A DNA stretch of 64,000 bases from Palsa-147 sp963771905 (lineage in GTDB: Bacteria; Acidobacteriota; Terriglobia; Acidiferrales; UBA7541), in contig CAVYVI010000006.1 in assembly GCA_963771905.1 (NCBI GenBank), forward strand, positions 1-64,000. The letters run 5' to 3'. Of the stretch, positions 18,376 to 28,491 are shown one piece after another (position 1 is the stretch's first letter; the number at the start of each line of letters is the position of its first letter). The position numbers and the translations under genes are program-made. The notes under the pieces were generated by a model. That model had not been told where the DNA came from and did not search any database. It saw only the letters and a program-made list of their open reading frames with translations.

Positions 18376-18839
18376 CGCGCACCTCCCGTCGTGGAAGTCT
18401 GCGCAATGCGTCCCTTCGCTCCTGGTACGATCAGGAACCCATTCGCGCCCCGAACTGTGACCAGGCGGCCTCCAATATCAATCGTTCGCACCAAGAACAC
18501 CTGTTTGTTCTTTATCGTCGTCATCGCACCCACGACCTTTACTGATTGGCCGGACGCGACGGACAACGGCTTCGACCCCATGAAAATGAAATTCCCGACG
18601 TGCGCATCCACCGTTCCCTTCGGCGTTGCCAGCATCAGGTGAGTGCCCAACATCATTCCGGCGGTAGGTTTCCTCACGATGCTTTGAATGGTCCCTTGCA
18701 TCGTGACTTCCTTGCTCACGTCATACCTTGGCGCGACGACGGCCCTCTTCACCGGCGCGTGCTCCGCATAAAGCGGTGCCGCCAGCGACGAGAAGGCCAT
18801 CAGAGTTAAAATCCCCAAGCCTCCCAACACTTTCTTCAT
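18372..18839 (-). CDS. Small secreted protein, partner of downstream lipoprotein (copy 2)
   Basis: A 155-residue paralogue of the protein at 8981-9451. The signal peptide MKKVLGGLGILTLMAFSSLA matches copy 1 closely, as does the mature motif YDVSKEVTMQGTIQSIVRKP and the later GQSVKVVGAMTTIKNKQVFL. The length and strand pattern suggest one small beta-barrel domain. The start at 18839 has GGAGG upstream (in CGGAGGATCAG), which decides it over a possible longer frame. It is coupled to the lipoprotein by a four-base overlap. Possibly a chaperone or partner of the lipoprotein; that is inference from conserved pairing only. Confidence 0.85.
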   Translation of the reverse strand: MKKVLGGLGILTLMAFSSLAAPLYAEHAPVKRAVVAPRYDVSKEVTMQGTIQSIVRKPTAGMMLGTHLMLATPKGTVDAHVGNFIFMGSKPLSVASGQSVKVVGAMTTIKNKQVFLVRTIDIGGRLVTVRGANGFLIVPGAKGRIAQTSTTGGAR

Positions 18840-19828
18840 CTGATCCTCCGTTTTTTTTTGGTGCTTCTGGGTATTTCCCTGCAAACGAAAATCGGGACGG
18901 CCGCGCACAATGAGCGGGGGTTGGGCAGCCTGCCGACCCAAATTTTCAATTCGAAGGTCCTTCTGAATCTTTAACGAGCTAGGACGACACCCCATCAACC
19001 TAACACTGACAGCGGAAAATAGTTGCCCGGTGTGAATTCGTGTTCCCAATCAGTGAATGTGCCACGCAGGACGCCCTCGCTCGACCCTAACGGCGTTCTG
19101 CACGCCGCGGCCCGCTGGTGCAAACCTCGCCCGGCGCGGGCCGTCGCTTGCGAACGTCGCTCTGAGTTGGCTGGGGGTGTTTCTTCTCAAAGCAGAGCCG
19201 CACCGTATTGGTACTCCTATACGCCCCATTTCGTCAACATTCATCGGAATTTTTCTTGCCTAAACTGGGTCCTGGAGCAAGATTCGCGTGTCGTCTTGCG
19301 AAGAAATGCTCTCCCGATGCTTTCAGAGGTGCTGAAAACGAACACCCACGCCAGCGGGATCGGCGAGCAGCAGGGCGGAGCAGATTTTAGTGACGCGGGA
19401 TGCACCGAGAGGGGCAGTGTCAGAGGAATCTATCGGCAATCGGCCATCTTGGGACTTCGCATTGTTTCACAGCCGCCAGACGGTCCTGCACGCAAAACGG
19501 AACGGCGCGCCTTGCATGCAGAGTCCGTTGAGCGTATCTTTCTGGGCAGTTGGAAAATCAAAATGGAAATCCTGGTTAAATAGCTGAGAAGTGCTAAGAG
19601 TACTAATAAGACCCGCCATAGAATTTAATTCACAGAGGCAAATAAGTGTTGTCCGTCGCCGATGCCTGCGTTAGCATCCGCGTCAACCTTGAGTCCTCGA
19701 GGCATTTCGGTGGTCGGGGGTTCAACAATCCACTTGCCTGATTGCGGTCATTTCAGGGCAAATCGAAAACTCCAGGTTAACGGCCGGTCGAAATCTGAAA
19801 ACGGTAACTCCGGCTGAAAGGAGGAATC
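18840..19828. other. Long intergenic region, no supported gene
   Basis: Nearly 1 kb between the divergent small secreted protein (-) and sedolisin (+). Several short open frames exist (for example 19023-19583 on +), but they lack ribosome sites and recognisable protein motifs, and overlap each other on both strands. An A-rich stretch precedes the GGAGG of the left gene. I see no RNA gene or clear promoter, although promoters for both flanking genes must lie here. Confidence 0.5.
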
Positions 19829-22093
19829 GTGATTCGAAGATTAAGTATATTTTTGATCGTGATTGTCGCGATGGTTGGGGGCGTGAATATCGTTTGCCAG
19901 GCTCAGTCACAGCCCGTGTTGACGCATCATGTTCGAGAAGTAACTCTCAATGGGCAGGCGCAGTCCGTCGGGCGGCTCCCTGCAACACAGTCGATGGGCC
20001 TCGACATTGTTCTGCCGCTGCGTAATCAGGCAGAGTTGGAAAATTTCCTGCAGGAACTCTACGATCCATCGAGCCCCTTCTACCGAAACTTCCTTACGGT
20101 GCCAGAGTTCACCGCGAGGTTCGGTCCTAGCCAGGAGAATTATGACGCCGTGGTTCGTTTCGCGAAAACGAGCGGCTTTACCGTGGTTGGCGGCTCCCGC
20201 GATGGACTGGACGTGCAGATCATGGGCTCGGTGGCGACTATTGAGTCAGCCTTCCATGTGACCATAGGCGTCTACCAGCACCCCACGGAAAACCGCACAT
20301 TCTATGCTCCGGACCGGGAGCCCACCGTGGACCTGCCATTCCAGCTGTGGCACATCTCGGGTTTGGACAACTATTCGATCCCGCATCCCCTCTACAAGCA
20401 CAGAGATCTGACCGTGAAGTCCAATGTTGTTACGGGCTCCTGTCCTTCGAGCTCTTACTGCGGCAGCGACATGAGGGCGGCCTACTACGAGGGAACGGCT
20501 CTCACCGGCTCCGGCCAGAACATCGGGTTGCTGGAGTATCACGGATATGATCTCTCCGACCTGAACACTTACTACACGAACGCCGGTCAAACGAGAACTG
20601 CCACGGTCACCGGCATTTCCACGGATGGAACGAGCTTGACCTGCCTCAAAATGAGTGGCTGTGATGATACTGAGCAGATCATCGACATGACTCAGTCGCT
20701 GGGCGTGGCCCCGGGCATAACCACCTTATACGTTTACGTGGGGTCCACCGACACCGCCATTCTCAGTGCCATGACGAAGGATACTCCTTTGCCTGCGCAA
20801 TTGAGCAGTTCGTGGAGCTGGACCCCGGCGGACCCCAGCACTGACGACCCGTACTTCGAGAAGATGGCGACGCAAGGCCAGAGCTTCTTTCAGGCGTCCG
20901 GCGACAGTGACGCCTGGTCTTCGAGGAATGATCTTTACCCGTCAGAGGATGCGAATGTCATCTGTGTCGGCGGCACGGACTTATCGACCAGCAGCGCGGG
21001 CGGCCCCTGGAGTTCGGAAACCGGTTGGGTCGACGGTGGCGGCGGGATTTCCCCGGACCACATTGCCATTCCCTCCTGGCAAAAGCTGTCGGGCGTGATC
21101 AACTCGAGCAACGAGGGATCCACGGTCTATCGGAACGGCCCAGACGTCTCGGCAAACGCGAATTTTACCTTTTACGTCTGCGCCGACCAAACCACGTGTA
21201 CGGCGAACGATTATGGCGGAACCAGTTTTGCGGCGCCCATGTGGGCTGGCTACGTGGCTCTGGCCAATCAACAGGCCGCTGCCAACGGCGATTCGGCGGT
21301 TGGCTTCATTAATCCGGCCATCTACCCAATTGGTTTGTCGTCCAGCTATGACACCGATTTCCACGACATCACCAGCGGCAATAACGGCTTCCCAGCAGTA
21401 ACTGGCTACGATTTGGATACCGGCTGGGGCAGTCCGAACGGGGCCAACCTGATTAATGCCCTTGCCCCAACGTCGACGACTCCTAACTTCACCATTTCTG
21501 CCTCGCCCACTTCGGTCTCAGTGGTGCAGGGTAGCGGTGGCACATCAACGATCACTACCGCCGTCTCGGGCGGCTTTGACTCGGCCGTTGCTTTGACTGC
21601 GAACGGCCAGCCGACAGGAGTGACCGTGGGTTTCAGTCCCACGTCCATCGCCGCGCCGGGCTCTGGCTCCTCAAACATGACCATGACAGTGGCCTCGACC
21701 ACCGCGACCGGCACGTACGCGATCATGGTAACCGGCACGGGCGGAGACGTTACGCAAACGGCCATCGTTGCGCTGACGGTGACCGCCGTCTCGTCTGGTA
21801 GCTTTACGCTCTCGGCTTCACCGACGACCGTTACCATCACGCGCGGCTCTCACGGAACCAGCACGATCACGATTCATCCCACGGGTGGCTTCACCGGTAG
21901 CGTCACTCTGTCGGCTACCGGCATGGGATCGGGCGTGACGGCATCGTTCGGCACGAACCCGGCGACGAGCACCAGCGTTCTGACGCTGACCGCGAGCAGC
22001 AGTGCCACCACCGGAACGTTCACGATTACGATGCATGGCGTCTCGGGTAGCTTGAGCGAAACAACTACGATCAGACTCAGGGTACGAATCTGA
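19829..22093 (+). CDS. Secreted sedolisin-family (S53) serine-carboxyl peptidase
   Basis: A 754-residue pro-kumamolisin-type peptidase. A signal peptide (about residues 1-27) is followed by an activation prodomain (to about 200; ENFLQELYDPSSPFYRNFLT is typical) and the catalytic domain with E282-x3-D286, oxyanion Asp359 (SGD) and nucleophile S466 in GGTSFAAP. The calcium-site region FHDITSGNNGF and DLDTGWGSPNG closes the domain at about 545. Two Ser/Thr-rich beta repeats follow (FTISASPTSVSVVQGSGGTS and FTLSASPTTVTITRGSHGTS), common C-terminal modules of acidobacterial exported proteins. The GTG start has AAAGGAGG upstream. These enzymes digest proteins outside the cell at acid pH. Confidence 0.92.
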   Translation: MIRRLSIFLIVIVAMVGGVNIVCQAQSQPVLTHHVREVTLNGQAQSVGRLPATQSMGLDIVLPLRNQAELENFLQELYDPSSPFYRNFLTVPEFTARFGPSQENYDAVVRFAKTSGFTVVGGSRDGLDVQIMGSVATIESAFHVTIGVYQHPTENRTFYAPDREPTVDLPFQLWHISGLDNYSIPHPLYKHRDLTVKSNVVTGSCPSSSYCGSDMRAAYYEGTALTGSGQNIGLLEYHGYDLSDLNTYYTNAGQTRTATVTGISTDGTSLTCLKMSGCDDTEQIIDMTQSLGVAPGITTLYVYVGSTDTAILSAMTKDTPLPAQLSSSWSWTPADPSTDDPYFEKMATQGQSFFQASGDSDAWSSRNDLYPSEDANVICVGGTDLSTSSAGGPWSSETGWVDGGGGISPDHIAIPSWQKLSGVINSSNEGSTVYRNGPDVSANANFTFYVCADQTTCTANDYGGTSFAAPMWAGYVALANQQAAANGDSAVGFINPAIYPIGLSSSYDTDFHDITSGNNGFPAVTGYDLDTGWGSPNGANLINALAPTSTTPNFTISASPTSVSVVQGSGGTSTITTAVSGGFDSAVALTANGQPTGVTVGFSPTSIAAPGSGSSNMTMTVASTTATGTYAIMVTGTGGDVTQTAIVALTVTAVSSGSFTLSASPTTVTITRGSHGTSTITIHPTGGFTGSVTLSATGMGSGVTASFGTNPATSTSVLTLTASSSATTGTFTITMHGVSGSLSETTTIRLRVRI

Positions 22094-22109
22094 TCGTCAG
22101 CCATTCCGG

Positions 22110-22138
22110 CGGCGTGGCGTTAAAACTGCGCCACGCCG
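22110..22138 (+). terminator. Hairpin after sedolisin gene
   Basis: Arms CGGCGTGGCG and CGCCACGCCG (10 bp) around a 9-base loop, 16 bases after the stop. No T-run follows directly, so it may act as a transcript-end hairpin rather than a full intrinsic terminator. Confidence 0.55.
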
Positions 22139-22161
22139 TCGCTCAGTCTTCGCAACAGTTT

Positions 22162-22229
22162 GAAAAAAGCGTCGTTCGAATATCCTGAGCTGCGAAGGGC
22201 AGCGGCCCGGCCCCGACCGCGCTTTTTTC
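22162..22229. terminator. Possible bidirectional terminator with A/T-run arms
   Basis: A 10-bp inverted repeat, GAAAAAAGCG at 22162-22171 and CGCTTTTTTC at 22220-22229, encloses 48 bases. Each strand therefore ends with a run of six T after a G+C pair, as in bidirectional terminators. The enclosed part is G+C-rich and can fold further. It could end transcripts of sedolisin (+) and of the tRNA (-). Confidence 0.45.
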
Positions 22230-22608
22230 ATTCGCCCGGCCCTAGTATGGCAACCGTAGGACTCGCCGGCAGGCGGGCCAGCCCGTCATTCTTTCACCTT
22301 GTCCATCATTCGTAGGGACGCTGTTTGTTTACCCTGTTCACCCCGAGCTTCGAGGGGAGCCTCGAAGGGCTGCTCCCGGTTTTCTCTCCGGTGTCTTTCG
22401 TCCTCGTTGTCAATTGCGGTGTTAGCATCTCCGGTTTCGGGAGTCCGGTGGACTCCCAGAACAGCTCATAGTCCGTCAACCTTTCGGGCACCGGCGACTA
22501 ATCGCCAGCCGCCCGCTTATCATTTCGTTCACGTAGGGGGTCGGAGACCCGCCCCTCTCTCTGCGCTGGATTCCGTACGATCATCGCCGAGGAAACACTG
22601 GAAAATTC

Positions 22609-22685
22609 TGGTGGGGCTGGGGAGAGTCGAACTCCCGACACGCAGTTTAGGAAACTGCTGCTCTATCCATCTGAGCTACAGCCCC
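22609..22685 (-). tRNA. tRNA-Arg (anticodon CCT)
   Basis: Read on the - strand, the acceptor GGGGCTG pairs with CAGCCCC; the D arm is GCTC...GAGC, the anticodon stem GCAGT/ACTGC holds loop TTCCTAA with anticodon CCT, and the T arm is GGGAG TTCGACT CTCCC. The discriminator A is followed by an encoded CCA (22611-22609). All arms pair perfectly. It reads AGG codons. tRNA-Arg genes are frequent integration sites, but no integrase or repeated 3' end is seen next to it. Confidence 0.97.
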
Positions 22686-22997
22686 GCCGCAAGCGAACGC
22701 AACGAGAATAGAGTAGCACAGCCTTTTTCCCCGCACTCCAGCGGATCTGCGGCCCGCGCGTTTCCGCAGCTGCCATCTCCCGTGAGCAAACGTATCTCGC
22801 CATAATGCATCCCGTCTCAATGCACTTCTCCTCGATCTAGCTTATCCCTTGGGAGGTGAGTCCTTTCAGTTTCTTGACCTTTTCGCCCAAACCTTCCTGA
22901 CCATCGCACGCGCATCTCTCAGCCCCGCCAAAATATCTATCGACGCTATCGAAATTGTGAGTTGTACATTTTCGGCGCCTCCCCGCATAAGACTACT
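22686..22997. other. Upstream region of gltB and tRNA-Arg, no gene seen
   Basis: About 310 bases between the tRNA 5' end (-) and the gltB start (+). It must contain both promoters. I see no riboswitch-like structure and no reading frame with protein-like composition; an in-frame extension of gltB back to 22962 has no ribosome site. Confidence 0.45.
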
Positions 22998-25900
22998 ATG
23001 GCAAGTCGTCGCCACAATCCGCCCGTCGACCATGATGCCTGCGGCGTCGGCTTCATCGCGCAGCTCGGCAGCGCGGTCGCATCGCGCGAAGTCATCGATC
23101 GCGCCCTCACGGCCCTCCTCCGCCTCTCGCATCGCGGCGGCGTCGACGCGGATGGTTCGAGCGGCGACGGCGCGGGCCTGCTCATCCCCATCCCTCGCGA
23201 ATTCTTTCGCGCGCGCGCCCGCGAATCCGGAATCGATCTCCCTGACGAGTTCGGCCTCGGCATGGTTTTTCTCCCGCGTGACCACACCGCTGCGGCTTGC
23301 TCTTCGATTGAAGCGCTCGCCGAACGCTTCGGTCTGCGGTGTCTCGGGTGGCGCGACGTTCCCGCCGATCCCGCTGTGCTCGGTCCCTCCGCCGCGGAAT
23401 CGCAGCCGGTCATTCGTCAGTGCTTTTTCGCCGCACACGATCCGAGCGGCCAGAACCTCGGCCAGCAGTATCTCGAGCAGCGCCTTTTCCTCTTCCGCAA
23501 GCGCGTCGAAGCCGCGGCCGCCACCGAACCCGAGTCCGAAGCTGACAGCCGAAACAGAATCCCTGCGCGAAGTCTATTTCGCCTCGCTCTCCTCGCACTC
23601 GATCGTCTACAAAGGCCTTCTTGCGCCGCAGCAGCTCCCGAAATTCTATGGCGACCTCGCGCACCACGATTTTCACGTTCAGTTCGCCGTTTTTCATCAG
23701 CGCTATTCCACCAACACGCAACCCACCTGGCGCCTCGCGCAGCCCTTTCGCTTCATCGCCCACAACGGCGAGATCAACACGATCGGTGCGAATCGTCGCT
23801 GGATGCACGCCCGCGAAAAAGATTTTCGCGCGCAACTTGGCGCAGACGACGGATTCCGCGCTCTCGAAGAGCGCGTCAGCGATTCAGCCAGCTTCGATAA
23901 CGTCTTCGAACTTCTCGCGCGCTCGGGATACACGCCCGGCGCCGCGATGCTTCGCATGGTCCCGCCCGCATGGGAAGCCGCTGCCGGAATTTCCCCCGAG
24001 CTGCGCGAGTTTCTCGCGCTTCAGGCCCGCGAACAGGAGCCCTGGGACGGCCCGGCGGCGCTGGTCTTCAGCGACGGCCGCGTCGTCGGCGCCAAGCTCG
24101 ATCGCAACGGTCTTCGACCGCTGCGCTACACAGTGACCACTGACGGTCTCGTAGTCCTCGGCTCCGAAGTCGGACTCGCAACACTCGACGGCAAGAAAAT
24201 CATCGAGCGCGAACGCCTCGGGCCCGGCGAAATGCTTGTCGTCGATCCAAGCGCCGGAACAATTCTGCGTGGCGACGAACTCTCCCGCACGATCGTCCGG
24301 CAATCTGCCGCGCTTCGCACGCACGCGAACGGCAACGGCAGCGGCCACGCGCGCGAGAAACAAATCGTCCTCGATCGCAAGCCGCGTCCTCACGCGAGTG
24401 CGGGTGCTGCCTCGACGCCGACGCGCGCGACGTCCGCAACGCCTGCAGCGACTCCCGCGACCAGCGACGCCAAACGCGTCGCCGCCGCCCTTGGCTGGAC
24501 CGACGATCAGTTTCGCATTCTGTTTCAGCCGCTTGGCCTCGACGGCAAGGAAGCCATTTGGAGCATGGGCGACGATGCGCCGCCTGCGTTTCTTTCTTCG
24601 GCGCGCCGCCCTCTATGGGATTACTGCAAGCAGAGCTTCGCGCAAGTGACGAATCCGCCGATCGATCCGCTCCGCGAAGCGCTCACGATGTCGCTCGAAA
24701 CGTATCTCGGCGCGCACGTCTCCGCGAAGTCGCCTCTTCTCGATGCATCGCAAATGGCCGCGATCGAAAACTCTCCTCCGCCCGGTCTGTCGCATCGATT
24801 TCGCGTTCGACGTGGCGGGCGGCGCGCTTGCCGCGCAGCACGCGCTCGCACGCGTGAAACGAACCGCGCGCGAAGCCGTCGGTACCTCCGTCGACGCACC
24901 GGTTGGTGCCCGGCTCGGTGCAATCGTGCTCAGCGACCGCGCCGTAAGCCCGACTCGCGCCGCCCTCCCCGCGTTACTCGCTCTTTCCGCCGCGTGGAAG
25001 GGCATGCTCGAGTCCGGCGCTCACGCCGTACCCCTCATCATCGAAACAGGCCAGGCCATCGAAACGCACCACGTAGCGCTGCTGATTGCCATCGGAGCGA
25101 GCGCCGTTTTTCCATATCTAGCCCTCGAGCTCGCCGAAAGTCTCAAGCCCGGCGGAGCCGAAAATTATCTTGCCGCCGTTGAAGTTGGCCTCAAGAAGGT
25201 TCTCGCTCGCATGGGCGTTTCGACGCTCTCGAGTTACCGCAATAGCCAGCTCTTCGCCGTCATCGGCCTCGACAGCGGCGTCTGCGATGAATTCTTCGAA
25301 GATGCTTCGAGCGTCCTCGGCGGAAAATCACTCGCCGAATTGCTCGCCGACGCGCTCAGCCGTCACGCCGGAGCTTTTGCCCCTGGTTCGCCGGGTCTCC
25401 AGGACGCAGGTCTCTATCGTTTCCGCCAGACCGGCGAGCGCCACGGCAGCTCTCCCGATCTAATGCGCCGCATGCACGCTTTCATTCGCGAGCCGAGCGC
25501 GGAGAGCTATCGCGCCTTCGCCGAGGTCGTCGAGACGCGCAAGCCCGTTGCCGTTCGCGATCTTCTCGATTTCACGGACGCCGCCGCGGTGCCGCTCGAC
25601 GAGGTCGAGCCCGCATCCGAAATCCTTCGACGCTTCAGCACCCAGGCCATGTCTCTCGGCGCGCTGGGTCCCGAAGCGCACCGCACTCTGGCCATCGCCA
25701 TGAATCGGCTCGGCGCTCGCAGCAATACCGGCGAAGGCGGCGAAGACCCGGAGATTTATCTCCGCGAACCCGAAGCCGGGAATCGCGTCAAGCAAGTCGC
25801 TTCCGGCCGCTTCGGCGTTACCACCGAATATTTGATCCACGCCGAAGAGCTCGAAATCAAAATGGCGCAGGGTTCGAAGCCCGGCGAAGGCGGCCAGATT

Positions 25901-27529
25901 CCCGCCTCGAAAGTAACGCCATACATTGCGCGTCTCCGCCATGCCGCTCCCGGCATGGCGCTGATTTCACCTCCGCCGCACCACGATATTTACAGCATCG
26001 AAGATCTCGCGCAGCTCATTTACGATTTGCGCGCCGTAAATCCGCGCGCGCGCATCGGCGTGAAGCTTGTCTCCGGCGCGGGAGTGGGAATCATCGCCGC
26101 GGGCGTCGCGAAGGCCGGCGCTGACGTCATCACCATTTCCGGTTTCGACGGCGGCACGGGCGCCTCACCCCTGAGCTCCATCAAGAACACCGGCCTTCCA
26201 TGGGAAGTCGGCCTGCGCGATGCGCACAATACGTTGCTTCGCACCGGTTTCCGCCGCCGCGTCCGCCTGCGCGTCGATGGTGGATTCAAATCCGGCCGCG
26301 ACGTCGTTCTCGCCGCGCTCCTCGGCGCCGACGAATTCGGCTTCGGCACCGCCGCGCTCCTCGCCATCGGCTGCGTCATGGCGCGCCAGTGCCATCTCAA
26401 CACTTGCCCCGCGGGCATCGCCACGCAGGACGAAAAATATCGCGCGCGCTTCGCCGGCAATCCCGAAATGGTGATGGCCTACTTCAAAGGCGTCACCGCC
26501 GAAGTCCGCGAATTGCTCGCCAAAATCGGCGCCCGCTCGATCCAGGAAATTGTTGGCAGCGTCGCGCGTCTCCGGCCCCGCACCGCACAGGCGCAACGCG
26601 TCTTCGAGGATTTGCTCGAGACCGCAACCGAACACGCTTCGCCTTCGCTCTCCTACATCGATGAATACGAAGGCCTCAACGCCGCTCTCGCGCGCCTCCT
26701 CGCCGCTTCCACTGGGAAATATCCTGTCCGCCGCCGCTTCTCGATCGTAAATTCCGATCGCAGCGTCGGTGCTCGATTCAGCGGCGAACTCCTGCGTCGC
26801 TCGTGGCCCGCGCTGCCGCGTTCACGCAATTTCGAATGCGAATTCCGCGGCGTGGCCGGGCAAAGTTTCGGCGCCTTCCTCGTTCCGGGCGTAACGTTTC
26901 GTCTGGTCGGCGAAGCCAACGATTATGTCGGGAAGGGCCTCAGTGGCGGGCGCATCGCCATCACCGCGGGCCCGGCGGCCTCGCGTCGCGGCGACGTCCT
27001 TGCCGGAAACACAGTCCTCTATGGCGCCACAAGCGGCGCGCTTTACATCGCCGGCCGCGCCGGCGAACGCTTCGCCGTGCGCAATAGCGGCGCGCTTGCC
27101 GTCGTCGAAGGCGTTGGCGAGCACGGCTGCGAATATATGACCGCAGGGATCGTCGTCGTTCTTGGTCCAGTCGGTGCCAATTTCGGCTCCGGTATGACCG
27201 GAGGCCTCGCCTACGTCACAAGCGACACGCTCGCGCAAAAACGCTATCACCACGATTTTTTGCGCCCTGCGACTCTCTCCGGGCAGGAGCAGCAATGGCT
27301 GCGCCGCGTGCTAAGCGAACATTTTCAGCGCACCGGCAGCGTGCCCGCCGAGCGCCTTCTCGATCCGCTTACGCCTCTGCCGCTCGTGCGCCTCGAGCCA
27401 CTCAGCCATCCGTGGTCGGTCGAGGCGTCCTGGGCCGCTGCTCTCGATTCCCTCGAAAAGCCCGAGCCAATGCCCGTCGGCGCGCTCGGCAGGCTCCTCG
27501 GCGAAAGCTCGCTCGAGCGTGTCTCCTGA
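22998..27529 (+). CDS. gltB: Glutamate synthase large subunit, with two +1 frameshifts
   Basis: GltB transfers the glutamine amide to 2-oxoglutarate. The N-terminal amidotransferase starts DHDACGVGF (Cys15 becomes the catalytic N-terminal Cys after processing) and RLSHRGGVDADG. The frame changes near 23550 (from RKRVEAAAATEPESEA to LREVYFASLSSHSIVYKG) and again near 24780 (to RIDFAFDVAGGALAAQ). The synthase domain includes the FMN/iron-sulfur region: GGTGASPLSSIKNTG and CVMARQCHLNTCPAG. The C-terminal beta-helix has FGSGMTGGLAYV. Without the two extra bases the gene encodes 1509 residues, the normal size, which favours sequence error over decay. A linker rich in Ala/Thr/Pro near 24330-24480 is unusual. 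No gltD is present. Confidence 0.9.
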
Positions 27530-27578
27530 TCGCTACCTTCGATTTTCAACATCCTGTTAGAATCGCTGCGAATCCGCC

Positions 27579-28472
27579 ATGGACTTCGATCAACTAACGA
27601 CATTCGTCGAGGTCGCCAAGAACGGCAGCTTCTCGCTCGCCGGCCGCACCGTCTTCCGCTCGCAATCCGCCGTGAGCGCCCAGATTCGCCAGCTCGAGCT
27701 CGAATATGGCGAGAAACTCTTCGGCCGCGTCGGCAAAGCCGTCCGCCTGACTCCCGCGGGCGAAGTTCTTCTCGATTACGCCAAGAGCATGCTCGCCATG
27801 CGCCAGGAATCGCATCGCGCCATGGCCGATCAGGCCGCCACGCCGCGCGGCACGCTGATCATCGGCGCGAACGAAGCCACCTGCCTCTATGTTCTTCCCG
27901 ATGTTTTCGCCGAATTCGGACGCCTCTATCCCGCCGTGCAGATCAGCATCTATCGCAACTTCAGCCACAAAATCCTCCAACGCATCGAAGACGGTTCGAT
28001 CGATCTCGGCATCGTCACGCTTCCCGTGAAATCCTCCAGTCTAAAAGTCCATCCGATTTTTCGCGATCGCGTCATGCTGATGACCAGCCTCGATAATCCG
28101 CTCGCTCATCATAAATCGGTCACCGCCGCCGACATCGCTGGTCAGCCGCTGATTTTTCCGAAGACCGGTTTTACGCGCCAGCTCCTCGACAAATATTTTC
28201 GTCCGTATCGCTCGCAGTTGCGCGTCGCCATGCAGCTCCCAAGCATCAGCATGATCAAGCGCTTTGTCGCCGCCGGAATCGGTGTCTCGCTCATCAGCGC
28301 GAGCTTCGCCCGCGATGAAGCGCGCGCCGGGAAGGTCAAGCTGATTCCGCTGAAGGATGTCGAGCTCTGGCGTGAGCTCGGCCTGATTTACCGCCGCGAT
28401 CGCCACATGCCGCGTTCCGCCACCGCGTTCATCGCCGTAATCCGCCAGCGCGCCGGCCATTCCCACGACTAA
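27579..28472 (+). CDS. LysR-family transcriptional regulator
   Basis: A 297-residue LysR-type regulator: N-terminal winged helix (FVEVAKNGSFSLAGRTVFRS then QSAVSAQIRQLELEYGEKLF, residues 9-50) and a two-lobed effector domain (GTLIIGANEATCLYVLPDVF onward). It starts 49 bases after gltB on the same strand, so it may be co-transcribed or may control nearby nitrogen genes. In several bacteria LysR proteins control glutamate synthase, but here the target and effector are unknown. The start ATG at 27579 gives the canonical N-terminus. The protein is intact, in contrast with the adjacent gltB. Confidence 0.93.
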   Translation: MDFDQLTTFVEVAKNGSFSLAGRTVFRSQSAVSAQIRQLELEYGEKLFGRVGKAVRLTPAGEVLLDYAKSMLAMRQESHRAMADQAATPRGTLIIGANEATCLYVLPDVFAEFGRLYPAVQISIYRNFSHKILQRIEDGSIDLGIVTLPVKSSSLKVHPIFRDRVMLMTSLDNPLAHHKSVTAADIAGQPLIFPKTGFTRQLLDKYFRPYRSQLRVAMQLPSISMIKRFVAAGIGVSLISASFARDEARAGKVKLIPLKDVELWRELGLIYRRDRHMPRSATAFIAVIRQRAGHSHD

Positions 28473-28491
28473 ATTCGCTGCTGTCTCGTCC

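Larger units (their letters stand above)
22094..22608. other. Intergenic region with hairpins, no gene seen
   Basis: Besides the two hairpins listed separately, this 515-base region between sedolisin and the tRNA shows no coding frame with a ribosome site. It contains short local inverted repeats such as GAGCTTCGAGGGGAGCCTCGAAGG (split arms GCTTCGAGG and CCTCGAAGG). Nothing resembling a second tRNA or an integrase was seen. Confidence 0.45.

Noticed and set aside
19023..19583. Possible gene in the 990-base intergenic region
   Set aside because: No ribosome site, biased composition and overlapping frames on both strands.
22609..22997. Integration of a mobile element at tRNA-Arg
   Set aside because: No integrase and no repeat of the tRNA 3' end seen nearby.
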